DNA of 64,000 nucleotides from Nymphaea colorata. Its lineage: Eukaryota > Streptophyta > Magnoliopsida > Nymphaeales > Nymphaeaceae. The position numbers and the translations under genes are program-made. The stretch covers positions 23,081,716 to 23,145,715 of the forward strand of contig NC_045144.1 in NCBI RefSeq assembly GCF_008831285.2, read 5' to 3'. The notes under the pieces are model-generated. The model saw only the letters and a program-made list of their open reading frames with translations. It ran no database searches and was not told where the DNA came from. This document shows positions 1 through 10,418 of this stretch, in pieces; position 1 is the first letter of the stretch, and each line of letters opens with the position of its first letter.

Positions 1-390
1 CGGCTAGTTTAAACTGGATTCGGTTCGGCTACATAATAAATGTTCAAATAGCAACTAAACGAGTTAAAACATACAAGACAGGTCTAACATTGGGAGTTAA
101 ACAAGTTAAGCAAGTAAGTCGAGCTCAAACCCAACACTGACTTGAATTGAGTTTGAGTCAAAGCTCAGGGTTTTTTAAGTTAAAGTCCAACTCGAGCTAC
201 CCGGTGCCGGGTCGCCCCTTCAACACGCAAGCGGGCCTCTGAGTCTTTATCATGAAAGGAACTCTTTTTTTAATGACCCACCAATAAATTCCAGTCGTTG
301 GCCCAACCCGAAGACCTCCGGAGATATTGTTTCGCCCTTTTTCATTGAAATGGTCTTGGGAAAATGCGCGTCCCTTTGTCCCTTCATCAT
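1..390. other. Upstream region of LecRK copy 1
   Basis: No gene is seen. Positions 60-200 carry short degenerate repeats of a 'gagttaaac / gagctcaaac' type, resembling a stretch near 47815-47990. A short palindrome, acccggtgccgggt, lies at 199-212. From about 390 onward the sequence aligns with the region upstream of LecRK copy 2 and is treated as the proximal promoter and 5' leader of the lectin kinase. Confidence 0.4.
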
Positions 391-482
391 CGAACATAAG
401 AGGGTGCCGATTGACGCCAAAAGGTGGAATCGGAATATCGAATACGTCGTGTTTCCAGTGATTTTCGGACCTCTTCCTCGTC
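391..482 (+). promoter_or_regulatory. Proximal promoter/5' leader of LecRK copy 1
   Basis: About 90 bp before the ATG can be aligned with the 80 bp before the ATG of LecRK copy 2 (for example 'tgacgccaaa', 'gtgattttc' and 'cctcttc..tcATG' in both). At the place where copy 2 has a TATA-like TTATAAG (40710-40716), copy 1 reads ACATAAG (394-400). If the copy 2 motif is the core promoter, copy 1 may have a weakened one. Promoter function is inferred, not shown. Confidence 0.4.
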
Positions 483-1364
483 ATGGCCCTTCAGCTTTCA
501 AGATTCCTCCTGTTCTTCCTTTACATTCTAGCTCATATCTGCAGATCACCTGCAACTTCACTCAATAGCACCTTTCTCTTCAATAGCTTCCGCCCGTCAG
601 ACCTTAACCTGTCTGGCTCTGCAACTGTTACCAGGACTGGGGCTCTTCAGCTGACTAACGGTCAACATTCCATGGAACCAGGCATCAAAGGCAATGCATT
701 CTTCCCTGCCAGTCTGCAGTTTAAGAAGCCTACCGCCTCCAAGAGAGCCAAACCATTCAGTACTCGTTTTGTATTCGCAATCGTCTCCCAGGCCCAGCAA
801 TCAGGTGGCCATGGCTTCGCGTTCGTCGTTGCGCCGTCCACCAACTTCTCCAACGCCACGGGAGGTCGCTTCTTTGGCCTCTTCAGCATCAGGAACAACG
901 GAAACGCAATGAATCATATATTTGCAGTTGAATTCGACACAGTTCAACAAACAAATTTTAATGATATAGATGAAAACCATGTGGGTGTCGACATCAACGG
1001 TGTGAACTCCAGTGCCTCCGAACCTTCTGCTTATTATACAGGGAATCGCAAAAAAGAACAGGTGCTCCTAGATAGCCAGACGCCCATTCAAGCATGGATA
1101 GAATATGATGGGCTGATGAAGCAGCTGAATGTCACCATAGCTCCATTGTCACACCCACTCCAGCCAAATCGCACACTCATTTCACGTTCCATTGATCTGT
1201 CCCCTGTTCTGCTTGAGCACATGTATGTTGGATTCTCTTCTGGTACACAAAAGCTGGTAAGCAAGCACTATATTTTGGCATGGAGCTTTGCAATGAATGG
1301 AAAAGCTCCAGAATTGGACCTTTCACACCTTCCCTCTATTCCTCGGGATCGTACTCCTCTGTGA
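483..1364 (+). CDS. Truncated LecRK copy 1: predicted secreted legume-lectin-like protein
   Basis: This 293-residue frame is what the sequence would encode as it stands: signal peptide plus a complete lectin domain, ending 'IPRDRTPL' just before the membrane helix. The start is the same ATG used in copy 2, with the conserved MAL start and a hydrophobic run. Several N-glycosylation sequons are visible (NST, NLS, NFS, NAT, NSS, NVT, NRT), as expected for a secreted protein. Without helix and kinase the product would be a soluble apoplastic lectin, similar in layout to legume seed lectins. Whether the transcript is stable and the protein is made cannot be read from DNA. An upstream ATG at 350 opens a 72-codon frame that overlaps the LecRK start; it looks incidental. 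Confidence 0.55.
   Translation: MALQLSRFLLFFLYILAHICRSPATSLNSTFLFNSFRPSDLNLSGSATVTRTGALQLTNGQHSMEPGIKGNAFFPASLQFKKPTASKRAKPFSTRFVFAIVSQAQQSGGHGFAFVVAPSTNFSNATGGRFFGLFSIRNNGNAMNHIFAVEFDTVQQTNFNDIDENHVGVDINGVNSSASEPSAYYTGNRKKEQVLLDSQTPIQAWIEYDGLMKQLNVTIAPLSHPLQPNRTLISRSIDLSPVLLEHMYVGFSSGTQKLVSKHYILAWSFAMNGKAPELDLSHLPSIPRDRTPL
1362..1364 (+). other. Premature TGA replacing Trp in LecRK copy 1
   Basis: Copy 2 has ctatggaag (Leu-Trp-Lys) here; copy 1 has ctgtgaaag. The neighbouring bases agree, so this is a G-to-A change in the third base of TGG. The reading frame continues unchanged through the membrane helix and kinase. Confidence 0.9.
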
Positions 1365-2498
1365 AAGTCTTTTAAGCTGTACCTATACATTTCTGTAGCT
1401 TTAGTGGCTCTATTGTTTATCATCGTCACATTTAGCATTTCTTATTTGACCAAAAGGAAGAGGAAGCTGACGTCTGAGAAGATAGAAGGATGGGAGATGG
1501 ACTACCCACATAGGCTTCCCTACAGAGAACTCTATGGTGCAACCAAAGGTTTCAAGGAGGAGTTGGGGAAAGGAGGCTTCGGCAGTGTCTACAAAGGTGT
1601 GCTTTCCAGTAGCGGAATCGAGATTGCAGTCAAGAGAGTGTCGCATGGTTCAAAGCAGGGGATGAGGGAGTTTCTGGCGGAAATATCAACCCTGGGGAGG
1701 ATGAGGCACAGGAACCTGGTCCAATTGCATGGTTGGTGTAGACGAGGCGATGACCTGCTCCTGGCTTATGAATTCATGCCATATGGGAGTCTAGACAGTT
1801 TTCTTTTTGATGTTAAAGGTAGAAGCCTGAGTTGGGAACAGAGGTTCAAGATTCTGAAGGGAATTGCTTCCGGCCTGCTGTATCTTCATGAAGAGTGGGA
1901 GAAAGTGGTTGGGCACAGAGATGTTAAAGCAAGTAACGTGTTGTTAGATGGTGATCTAAATGGCAGGTTGGGTGATTTTGGCCTTTCCAGACTCTATGAG
2001 CATGGGGCCAACCCCAAGACAACCCAAATCGTTGGGAGTTTTGGGTACATGGCGCCCGAGCTCTCCCGCACCTGGAAATCCACGATGAGTTCCGATGTCT
2101 ACTCTTATGGTGCTTTGCTCCTAGAGGTGGCCTGTGGAAGGAGGCCTATTGAGCCGGAGAGATGTTGTGAAGAGATGGTTCTGATGGAGTTAGTCCACTC
2201 TTTGTGGAAGGATGGATGTATACTGGACGCAATGGACAAAAGGCTTGGGAATAGCTACGTGGTGGAGGAAGCAGAGCTTGTGCTGAAGCTTGGCATGCTC
2301 TGTTCACAGGCTGCACCTGAATCAAGGCCAAACATGCGGCAATTAACTCAGTTTCTTGACGGTGACGCCTCACTGCCAGATCTAGAATGCCAGCATCTTG
2401 TTATTCAAGACGATCCAGGCATGGACCAAATAATTGTGCAGTACCCTTCCTCGAGAACCTGTCACCAACTTCAGGAAACTAAGGCCTGTAACCTATGA

Positions 2499-2730
2499 AC
2501 ACAACTGTAGCATGTCATTTCAGACGCATCAATCAAAAGTCATAGATCAGTAAATCATTTCGCAAGTTGTCAAATAGCAGAATACCATGTTTTGCTCTAG
2601 GTTCTTCATGTCTGGTTCCCTATAAGATCTCTCATATCTGTTATTTTGTAGCCGAGTGCGAGCCCATACCCTGTTTCTCTACTCTTTGTATAGGCTTGGC
2701 CTACCAAAATGTTTGTATGATTTAATACCT
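2499..2730 (+). other. 3' flank/3' UTR of LecRK copy 1, shared with copy 2
   Basis: Segments such as 'cgtcattt/catgtcattt', 'aaaagtcata' and 'agcagaatagcat/agcagaataccat' followed by 'ttttgct' occur in the same order after the stop in both LecRK copies (compare 42889-42990). This shows the duplication included the 3' transcribed flank. A T-run lies at 2772-2785. Confidence 0.5.
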
Positions 2731-3664
2731 GCAGTGTAATAGAAAATACAACTAATTACCTAAAGACAATCTTTTTTTTTTTTTTCCTGGATCAAGGGCG
2801 CAGAATAGATTATCTCATTTTTCACATTATTTTATCTTTGTTTCTTCGCTGTGCATTTTAGATGTTTGAACGTATACTTGTGATATTGTTATAAATATAA
2901 GGTCATTTTTTCTTTACCATTATATTAATTTCTATTAATTTTCATGTTATTTTTATTTATTTATTCGTACTTCCTATACTACTAGTCTTCACTTGTAATT
3001 CCTTTGCTTCTATAGTTACTCTGTAAGCATCTGCTTCCTGGATCAAAGAACAATTAAAGAAAACTAGGAAGACTTTCAAACTTGTAAGAAATCCAGGGTC
3101 TGTAAATAACACCAAATATCTGTTGGTGGTGTTACCGGTAACTCCATGCATCAGATGACTAAAAGCAAAAGAGTAAAAATTGTTGAGAATGTACGAATTT
3201 GTCTACTGCTTATTGATGATCAACATGCTGCAGCCGTTGCCAACCCAAAAGAAAGGCCAGCTGGTAAAGGATGTGTGCACATGAAGTATCTAGGTTACAT
3301 GTTTTCTCATTCAAAAAGTGCAAACACATGTTTCCTTCTTAGTTATGTTATGCCCCAAATCTTCTCCCATTTTCTGCTTTACTTGATTCTCCATCTTGTG
3401 TTGATCTTCATGGCTGGCTTCTATTCGATTGGGATGGTTGTCAGGTACTTGGCTACAGATTTGCTTCTCTTTGCTTTTCAGTATCTAGGATTTCAAGTAT
3501 GAATTGACGGAGCCAACCAAGCAGATAAAATTTGATAATCAGAGTGTGAAATGTAATTTAGGTGATGGATTTATGCTTGGATGTGAAACTAGGCTTATAT
3601 AGAAGGTTTTTTCCCAATGTGTCCCTGCCTTGTCCCTACTCATACTGTCGACTCATGCTTCTTT
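2731..3664. other. AT-rich stretch, no gene recognised
   Basis: No protein family, RNA gene or repeat is recognised. A 118-codon open frame at 3146-3502 has no family signature and looks like chance. Confidence 0.5.
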
Positions 3665-4020
3665 TGTTGGAAATAAATAATAATGGAACACAAGAGAGCA
3701 CTCATACAACTCACGACTCCCATAAGGCTACCTTGGCACACTTTACACTTGATACAAATGACACAAACCAATGCACCTATTTATAGGCTACCTGAAGGCA
3801 CTCAATTTATAACTCATAAACCTCCACACTAATGGTCATTACGAACATGATATTAAAAGATATTAAAAAATAAAAAACCTCCCCATTACCACAATTTATT
3901 ACATTACAACTATTGACATTAAACTCTTAATTCACTATGCCATAACTCTATGACATTAAAACAAAAACTACAATATTTATTCCACATATTTACTAAAATT
4001 GTTTGCATCATATTTTAACA
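3665..4020 (-). repeat. 3' LTR of minus-strand Copia element A
   Basis: On the minus strand the segment begins TGTTAAAATATG and ends CCAACA, so it has the TGTT...AACA inverted ends typical of LTRs. A purine-rich tract, GCATCAAATAAGAG, lies directly before it (minus strand, about 4021-4034). A TATA-like CCTATAAATAGG, read on the minus strand, sits at 3777-3788. It lies immediately downstream of minus-strand Copia RNase H sequence, the right place for a 3' LTR. Length is about 356 bp. The matching 5' LTR is not in the window. Confidence 0.7.
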
Positions 4021-4039
4021 CTCTTATTTGATGCAAAAC

Positions 4040-6005
4040 TTGATACTCCAACAGATGACCTGAATTTTACAAACTTTAAATGGTTGAGTGCTTTCGTAAA
4101 TCTATCTGCAACTTGATCATTTGTGGAACAATCTTTCATTAGTATCGTTCCATCAATAGCAGCTTAACAGACAAAGTGATGACACGAATGTGTTTAGTTC
4201 TTCTGTGGGATACCCGATTATTTGTCATGACGATTGTTGCATGATTATCACAAAATAGTTCAGTCGCCTCATCATGTTTTTGTGCAAGTCCCTCAAAATT
4301 TTTCGAATCCAAATAGCTTGACATGCAGATGTGGTGGCTGCAATATACTCTGCTTTTAAAAGATGATAGAGTTATAGTTGTTTTCATTTTAGACATCAAC
4401 TACAAAGCCCCAGATCCAAGAATAAAAGCATATTCACTTGTGCTTCTTCTATCATCAACAAAACCAGCCTAGAAGCTGTCAACAAAGCCAATTAACTTAA
4501 AATTGTAATTAGATCGATACCAAATCCTATAGTTAAATGTTGATTGGATGTAATGAAGGATCTGTTTTGCTTCTCCAAAATGATGTATTGATGGACAATA
4601 CAAAAACCTTGAAGTTAGACTAACTGGGTACACAATATCTGGGTGTGTCTATGTGAGGTACATTAATTTCCAACTAGACTTCTGTATAACTTCTCATCGG
4701 CTTTCATAGTACCATCATTTATAGTTAACTTCTCATTAGTATTCATGAGAGTGAAACATAACTTGCATACTAACGCACTAAATTTCTGAAGTATGCTAAA
4801 AACATATTTTTCTTGAGAAATAAAAATTCCATTGTTAGTCTATTGAACCTGAAGTTCAAGAACACAATGTAACAATCCCAGATCTGACATATCAAATTCA
4901 CATGTCATGATTGTCTTAAATTTTTCAGGGAGACTATTAAAGGAGCTTGTATAAATGATGTTATCTATGTAAATGCATACTATGAGAATATCATTACATA
5001 TTCTCTTTATGTATAAAGTGGGTTCACTTTCACTTTTGTGAAAACCATTATGCATTAAGTATGTATCTAATCTCTCATACAAAGCTCGTGGTGCTTGCCT
5101 AAGATCATAAAGATTTTTTTTCAATCCTTATACCTTCTCTTCTTGTCCATTAATAACAAATCCCTATAGTTGGCAAACAGATACTTCTTTAAAGAACCAT
5201 TTAAAAATGCAGACTTCATATCAAATTGAAAAAACTAATAATTTCTTATGAGCAGCTAATGTCAAAATGATTCTAACAGTTTCAAAATGTGCAATAAAAA
5301 AAAAAAAAATTGAAAAATCTACCCCATATATTTGAGCATTCCTTTTTGCAACAAGTCTTGCTTTATATTTTTGCGTGCTTCCATCAACATTGTAATTTAT
5401 TTAGGTAGAACTATTTTAACACCAATGGCATTTTGGCCATCCGGTAGATCTACAAGTTTCCAAGTGTCATTCCTTTGAATGACCATTATTTCTTCTTCCA
5501 TGGATTTCACTCATTCTTGTTTTCTGCAAGCATCTTCATAACATGTTGATTTTGTAACCATCAAAGCAAGTGCACAACTATAAAGATTATCAATTCTCTT
5601 TACCTTTCTTGAAGAACTATCACTATCCATAATGGGTCAAATATTTTGGTTTCTTTAGCTCTCCAAGAAAATGTTGCGGCTGGTGGAGGTTGAGATTCAT
5701 CATTTTCAAATTAATTTGGTTCACTTAGGTCATTTTCAATAACCAAATTCTCTTTTTTGTTACCTTACTTCCAAAAACTATTTTCATCAAAAATAACATC
5801 TCGCCGAATAATAAGTTTCTTGGTATCAGGGTTATACAACTGTTACCCTTTCGTAACATCTGAATATCCAACAAATATACATTTTTCACTTTCCTTGTCC
5901 AGCTTAGTATGCTCGCTTGAATGAATTAAAGCATATGAAATACATTCAAAAACTCATAAATTACTTACATCAGGTTTGTGTTTCCACCAAGCTTAATAGG
6001 GTGTT
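4040..6005 (-). mobile_element. Copia element A: decayed integrase end, RT and RNase H
   Basis: Read on the minus strand from 6005 down, the order matches the 3' half of a Ty1-copia polyprotein. The integrase end is at about 6000-5760, with 'CIFVGYSDVTKG', 'YNPDTKK' and 'RRDVIFDE'. Reverse transcriptase is at 5560-4840, with remains of 'NxWxLVDLPDG', 'LYDLRQAPRA', and YIDN where the catalytic YVDD should be. RNase H is at 4400-4130, with 'ATELFCDNHATI' and 'RTKHI'. Stops and frameshifts occur throughout, and RT has lost its second catalytic Asp. The 5' part (LTR, gag, protease, integrase core) is absent, cut where element B begins. It is an old, inactive fragment. Confidence 0.8.
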
Positions 6006-6345
6006 TGATTGCGTATTGTTTTAACTGCTATGACACATTACACCTACGAACTTGTATGGATCAAATCATTATTGATGGACATGAATATCCCAATTAGTCA
6101 ACCCATGGAGCTCAAATGTGACAACATGGCAGTAATGCATATAAGTGTGAATCTGACATTTAATGAAAGAATTAAACACATAAAGTGGACTGCAATTTTG
6201 TCTATGAGAAGATTCAAAGCAAATAAATATTCACCACACATGATAGCAGTTGAGTTCAACTTGCAGACATTTTTACCAAGTCTCCTCACCGTGATCAGTA
6301 AAAGAAGATAATTGACAAGTTGGTGCAGATTAGCACCTGCACTCC
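6006..6345 (+). mobile_element. Copia element B: RNase H C-terminal fragment
   Basis: An open frame at 6009-6311 matches the end of a Copia polyprotein on the + strand: 'THYTYELVWIKSLL', 'PMELKCDNMAVMHI', 'NERIKHI', ending near 'LPSLL'. It begins abruptly at about 6006, where minus-strand element A stops, so the two fragments lie head to head. Upstream RT, integrase and gag of this element are missing. Confidence 0.75.
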
Positions 6346-6361
6346 AACTTGAAGGAGAGCA
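6346..6361 (+). other. Polypurine tract of Copia element B
   Basis: The purine-rich 'gaaggagagca' lies at the end of the Copia coding remnant and directly before a TG start of an LTR. This is the usual primer site for plus-strand DNA synthesis. Confidence 0.6.
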
Positions 6362-6870
6362 TGCTAGTATATACCGTTGAAGTTCCCTGTCTTTTTCATG
6401 TAATACTCATTTCCATGTAGGAGGAATATAGTTTTTGGTAAGGTCTTGTCAGTTTCCCAGTAAACAAAAAAAATGTTCGTTCCTTGAGTAGGAAGGGTGC
6501 CTCCTACCCATTATACTTTGATGAGGAGCCATTCCGTTTAATGGTCATCATTGTAATGGTGAAAAAAGGTGAATGAAAATCAGCAGTGTAAGATTTCCTC
6601 ACTGTGGATGTAGACTGTATTGCCTAACCACACAAGGTTGGTGTGCTTGTGCTAATTGGTTGAATAGGTTTCTTTTAGGAAGATAATCTATGATGGTGCC
6701 CTATTATATAAAATAGTTATATTTTTTTTCTCATTAGAGGCGCTAAAGCTTAAGGACTCCCACTTCAAGAAGCAGTTTAAGGTTAAAGGACAACGTGTAA
6801 CGCCCTACTTCAAGGAAGTACCATAAGCTACTGTTCTTGAGGAAAGCAACTCATGGTAGACATGACATAA
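6362..6870 (+). repeat. 3' LTR of Copia element B (right edge uncertain)
   Basis: It starts TGCTAGTATA after the polypurine tract. The stretch around 6585-6640 ('cctcactgtggatgtaga', then 'attgcctaaccacac') resembles the 3' part of many plant Copia LTRs. The right boundary is not defined because no second LTR is available for comparison. Confidence 0.45.
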
Positions 6871-8850
6871 GCATGAGGATATCTATGTAGATCACTTGTG
6901 TACTATATATGTACTATACTAGTTTAGTTAGTAGTTATTACTTTGCTTTCATTTATTTTTGTATAGTTCATCCATGCATTGACCTTTTGTGTTTTAGGGG
7001 TGAGTAGTTTTGTTAGATAGATGGAGGCTTCAAGCATCTTATTTGGGGCTACTCAACAAGTAGTTGTGCTTTGAGTAATCATAATTATGGTATGTTGATG
7101 ATGTAGAAAACTACGTTTCCTATAAACACATTGGAGGTGCATACTTTCTCATATTGATGAAGTTGTACCATTCTATTTCCCTTATTTTATTTCTGTTTTC
7201 AGCTTTCATATCTTACATGCATAACATATTGGTCCAACAACATTCTAAAGCATGGGGAAGGGGTTGTTGGGGATAGTAACATTCTAAACCATTCTCTTAT
7301 CCTCACACCTCAATCTTGAAAATTTATTTCCACCAGTAAACTACATTTGATTATTAGCATCAAAGGTCACTTTGTTGGTTTCAGGGTACTCATGGTTGGT
7401 TTCATGATGAGTGCCCTGCCTTTCTTCCAGATTCCTCATGCATAAAAGGAGACAAAATGGTGCTTAAGGGGGCTGGGCAGTTCTTCCATCATAAGAATTT
7501 GGCTACCCACTTATTCATAATCACTCCCTAGACCGGCCAATATTTGGAAGGATATCTCTTGCTCCCTTTGTTTTTTCAGCCTTAGCAAGATCAATGATAA
7601 GAGGAACATAAAACTCAATCTCATACCTTATGATTTCAAACATTTCCATATATTCATCATATGCATCAATCCTTGCTTCAAACAGCCCGATTGTTGGGTT
7701 AGTTGATACATCCATGCGTCACTATATTATTTAGTAAACATCTTCTTTTGTAACAACAAACACAAACACACTTTCTGTCTTTGGCTTTATGGAATTAATG
7801 AGGCAAGATGCAATAGTATCATCTGTCGATCTCTATTCTTTGAATTTGGGATGATTAGTAGGCGGTTTACACTTCCTTCCATGTTTAGATTTTCCCACTC
7901 CAAAGCCAAGGAACAGCCTTTGACCATGATAGATAATTGAAACTTGGAAGCAAAATATTGGTAATTTTAAGGGTAGGATTACCTTGCTCATGAACAACAA
8001 TCTTGTGATTGGACCTATCGTTGGAAATTACTTATGAGTCTCATCGTAGTTTCCCTTTTCCTCATTGGAAGCTCAGTGAAACTAGTTTTTCTAGCTCCGA
8101 TACCAGGAAAAGTTGAGACAATGAAGATGAAGGAAATCAAAAAACAATAAACACTTTGATTTACGTTGTTTAGTAAATGTTGCTTACGCCACTAGTGGAG
8201 TTCTATGTAATTCTGGTTCATTAATTGTGAATTACAAACGTTGAGTAAAACAATAGTGGAGCTCGAGCAATACAAGATAGGTATAAAATCTCAACGAGTC
8301 TAAAACATGCAACTGCTGGAGGGCAGGCCTCCTACCTTTTATCAAGAAAGAACTAGGGCCTCTATGGAGGACTAATCAGAAACAAAAAAAAAAACATAGG
8401 ACTCACAACCCACTATCCAAAAAACACAATAATGTGGTAAAAAACATTTGTTCCATGCCAAAAGCATCACTTTAGTCAACCCAAAATTCCTCTGTAGATT
8501 GGAGGAATATTACTGGCTATCTCCCTAGTAGAGAGGTCGATAGCAGTGTATAGGTTAGCAGCATAATGCATGATCCAAGTCAGGTCGTCCCTGATTCTTC
8601 CTCTTCCTTCTTGACCTGCCATAAAATTCTTCATCCACCTTTTCTAGTTTGTGACAATTTTGATTTTGGTTTGGTTGTCTACTAAAGCACAACATTGCAT
8701 AATATGGTCAAGGATTTTTTCCTTCGTGTCACCGTGACAGATTGAAAGTATTAGTCTTTTCCCCTCCCTCAGGCCAGTCCTGATATTGCTATGATTTTGC
8801 TCTTCGTTCTTTCGGAAACTATCCGAATGCAGATTTCATTGTCAATACGC
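6871..8850. other. No gene recognised
   Basis: No family is recognised with confidence. A minus-strand 64-codon frame at 7521-7715 (containing GLFEARIDAYDEY) reads like genuine protein, and neighbouring minus-strand codons up to about 8000 look coding-like but are broken by stops. It may be the remnant of a host gene or a retroelement protein; no function is proposed. Confidence 0.35.
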
Positions 8851-9500
8851 AGTAGCCAACTCTTTGTGGTTACTCCTGTTTTAAAACCAGGTGGAGCAGC
8901 TTGCCAAGTCTTCTTTCCTATCTTTTAGACAAGTTTTGAAGGAGTCAACACAGAACTTGCAGCTTGTTGTCCTCCACCATGCCCCTCCACACCTTGCTTC
9001 CTAGGCCATTAATAGATATCTGTTTGTCCTCCACCATGCCCTGGTCTCAGTTCGTCCACGTGCATGAAGCAGTGGTATGGAAGCAAAGTTTCCAGCATTT
9101 GGTTTTTCAAGCCTCCTTGAACTTGCAGCTGAACCACTTCTTGAAGTCATCTTCTATGTTAACTGAAAGGGAGATATGCTTAATGAAGAAGTCCCAAATT
9201 TAATTATAAATCTTGGTGACAACTTTACAACCAAAGAGAATAAGAGAAGTTGTTTCTTCATCCCCGATACATAAAAACCAACTGTTAGCAACTTCCATTC
9301 CTTGTCTTCCCCATCTGTCAAGGATCAGGAGGTGGTTATTGATTGTAACATATAGAAATCATCTGGCTCTAGGGTGGGCCTCTTTCAGTCAAATCTCTTC
9401 TTCGAATCAAACCCTACTGGAGGATGGGCCTCCGACTCTTTTAATAGGACAGATGAATAAAATCGCCATACATAAAAAAAGACAAAAACCGGTGAACATA
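8851..9500 (-). mobile_element. LINE fragment with zinc-binding (zf-RVT) region
   Basis: Minus-strand translation, read across a few stops, gives 'DRWGRQGMEVANSW', then 'LCIGDEETTSLILFGC', then 'FKKWFSCKFKEA' and 'KCWKLC'. This is the pattern of the zinc-binding domain after the reverse transcriptase in plant L1-type LINEs (grade of protein, Cys/Glu-Glu spacer, FxxC, then a Trp-rich stretch). RT and endonuclease are not visible. The fragment is inactive. Confidence 0.5.
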
Positions 9501-9730
9501 GACTGTTAAATACAATGAGGAAAGTATAGCAGCAGCATCATAACGTGGGTTGGCTCGAAGGGTAGAAAATATATATCTTGTAGCTGAAATATTAGGCAGA
9601 GATCATGAGAAGTCCATGTTGCCTTCAAGAACTTTGCTGAGCGAAACTTTGCTGCTACTAACCAAGAAAAATTCATCTCACTGATATCCACAAATTCTTG
9701 GATGACTTCTTCCAAGACTATGGTTTTTGT
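9501..9730 (-). other. Possible LINE tail sequence between two LINE domains
   Basis: A minus-strand 69-codon frame at 9506-9715 has no clear family match. Its position between two same-strand LINE zinc-binding domains suggests the RNase H-like or tail region of the right-hand LINE. Confidence 0.25.
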
Positions 9731-10362
9731 TCAACCATGCCTTTGCTCAAAGTACCTAATCCCAAAAAGGAGGTGGTGGGTGTTGTCATGAGCCTGCTTA
9801 ATAGAAAACACCACCATCTTGCTTTGGCATTTTGAGCCCATCACCAATTGATGGCAAACATCTTTGCCTGCAATAACAGTGCAATCAACAACTATGAGCC
9901 CAAATTTTAACCATAGATCAAGTTTTCTCCTATCTTTAGAATCTTCCTTGAATTGAAGGAGGAAGAGTTTAACACAGGCTGCCCAAACTCTCATATTGAG
10001 GTCCCTAGTTGGATTCATATCAGTTTCATGAAAACTTGTGTTGTGTGCCATCCAAATCTTCCAAATGATGACCTGAAAGCACAACCTCCAGTATCGCATC
10101 AGCCAACCTCTTTTGAAGCTAGAAGAGAGCCACCATTGGATTATCTTAGAAAAATTTCTATGAGGAATATGTTGTCTACTAACTTTGAAAAAACTAATTT
10201 CCAAACATTGACAGACTTATGACAGTGGAAGAGGACATCTGTTGGGAACTCTCCTCTTGCTTGCAGAAAAGGGGGCATCTGTTCACCATTTGAAACCCCT
10301 TCGCCTTGAGATGGTCTTGAGTAGGTAGCCTCTCATGGCTGGCTACATACAAAACCGGGCCA
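9731..10362 (-). mobile_element. LINE fragment: zf-RVT domain and downstream region
   Basis: Minus-strand translation begins with 'SHERLPTQDHLKAKGF', then 'NRCPLFCKQEESSQ', the C-x2-3-C...EE/H pattern of zf-RVT. It continues after a frame change with 'WLSSSFKRGWLMRYWRLCF' and 'IWKIWMAHNTSFHE', the Trp-rich section that follows this domain in plant LINEs. The frame at 9731-10204 (157 codons) is the longest intact piece. It ends near 10362, where a Copia-type end sequence takes over. Confidence 0.7.
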
Positions 10363-10363
10363 C

Positions 10364-10418
10364 TCATGAGTAGAGAGCCAGTAATGAGGGGGAGATTGTA
10401 AAGAGTCATCACCGACTC
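10364..10418 (+). repeat. Extra copy of Copia C internal 3' end plus LTR start
   Basis: These 55 bp match 15076-15130 with about five differences. They include the end of the internal region ('tcatgagtagag'), the polypurine tract ('aatgagggggaga') and the first 22 bases of the LTR (TGTAAAGAGTCATC...). Such a junction should occur only at the 3' end of an element, yet it sits on the 5' side of element C. Confidence 0.7.

Larger units (their letters stand above)
483..2498 (+). pseudogene. L-type lectin receptor-like kinase, copy 1 (one in-frame stop)
   Basis: This is an intronless gene of 672 codons read in one frame from the ATG at 483 to the TGA at 2496-2498, interrupted once by TGA at 1362-1364 (codon 294). 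Order of parts: a hydrophobic signal peptide (residues 1-24); a legume-lectin domain (about 26-275) with the metal-site pattern VEFDT (E150, D152) followed by NHVGVDIN; after the stop, a membrane helix (about 298-320) and a basic stop-transfer KRKRK; then a kinase with glycine loop GKGGFG, AVK lysine 384, HRDVKASN (D480), DFG (D498), GYMAPE and DVYSYG. L-LecRKs sense extracellular ligands at the plasma membrane and signal through the cytoplasmic kinase; wording of the kinase is closest to clade IV/SIT-like members. All catalytic residues are present, so the stop is the only obvious defect. It could be a true pseudogene, an allele, a readthrough site or a sequencing error. Confidence 0.85.

Noticed and set aside
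199-212. acccggtgccgggt palindrome as a regulatory operator
   Set aside because: A single short palindrome about 280 bp before the start codon, not present upstream of LecRK copy 2.
3146-3502. 118-codon open frame after LecRK copy 1
   Set aside because: No family signature, no homologous frame after LecRK copy 2, and composition like the flanking DNA.
7521-7715. 64-codon minus-strand frame with protein-like composition
   Set aside because: Too short to assign, with no neighbouring exons or recognised family. It is mentioned in the spacer entry but not called as a gene.
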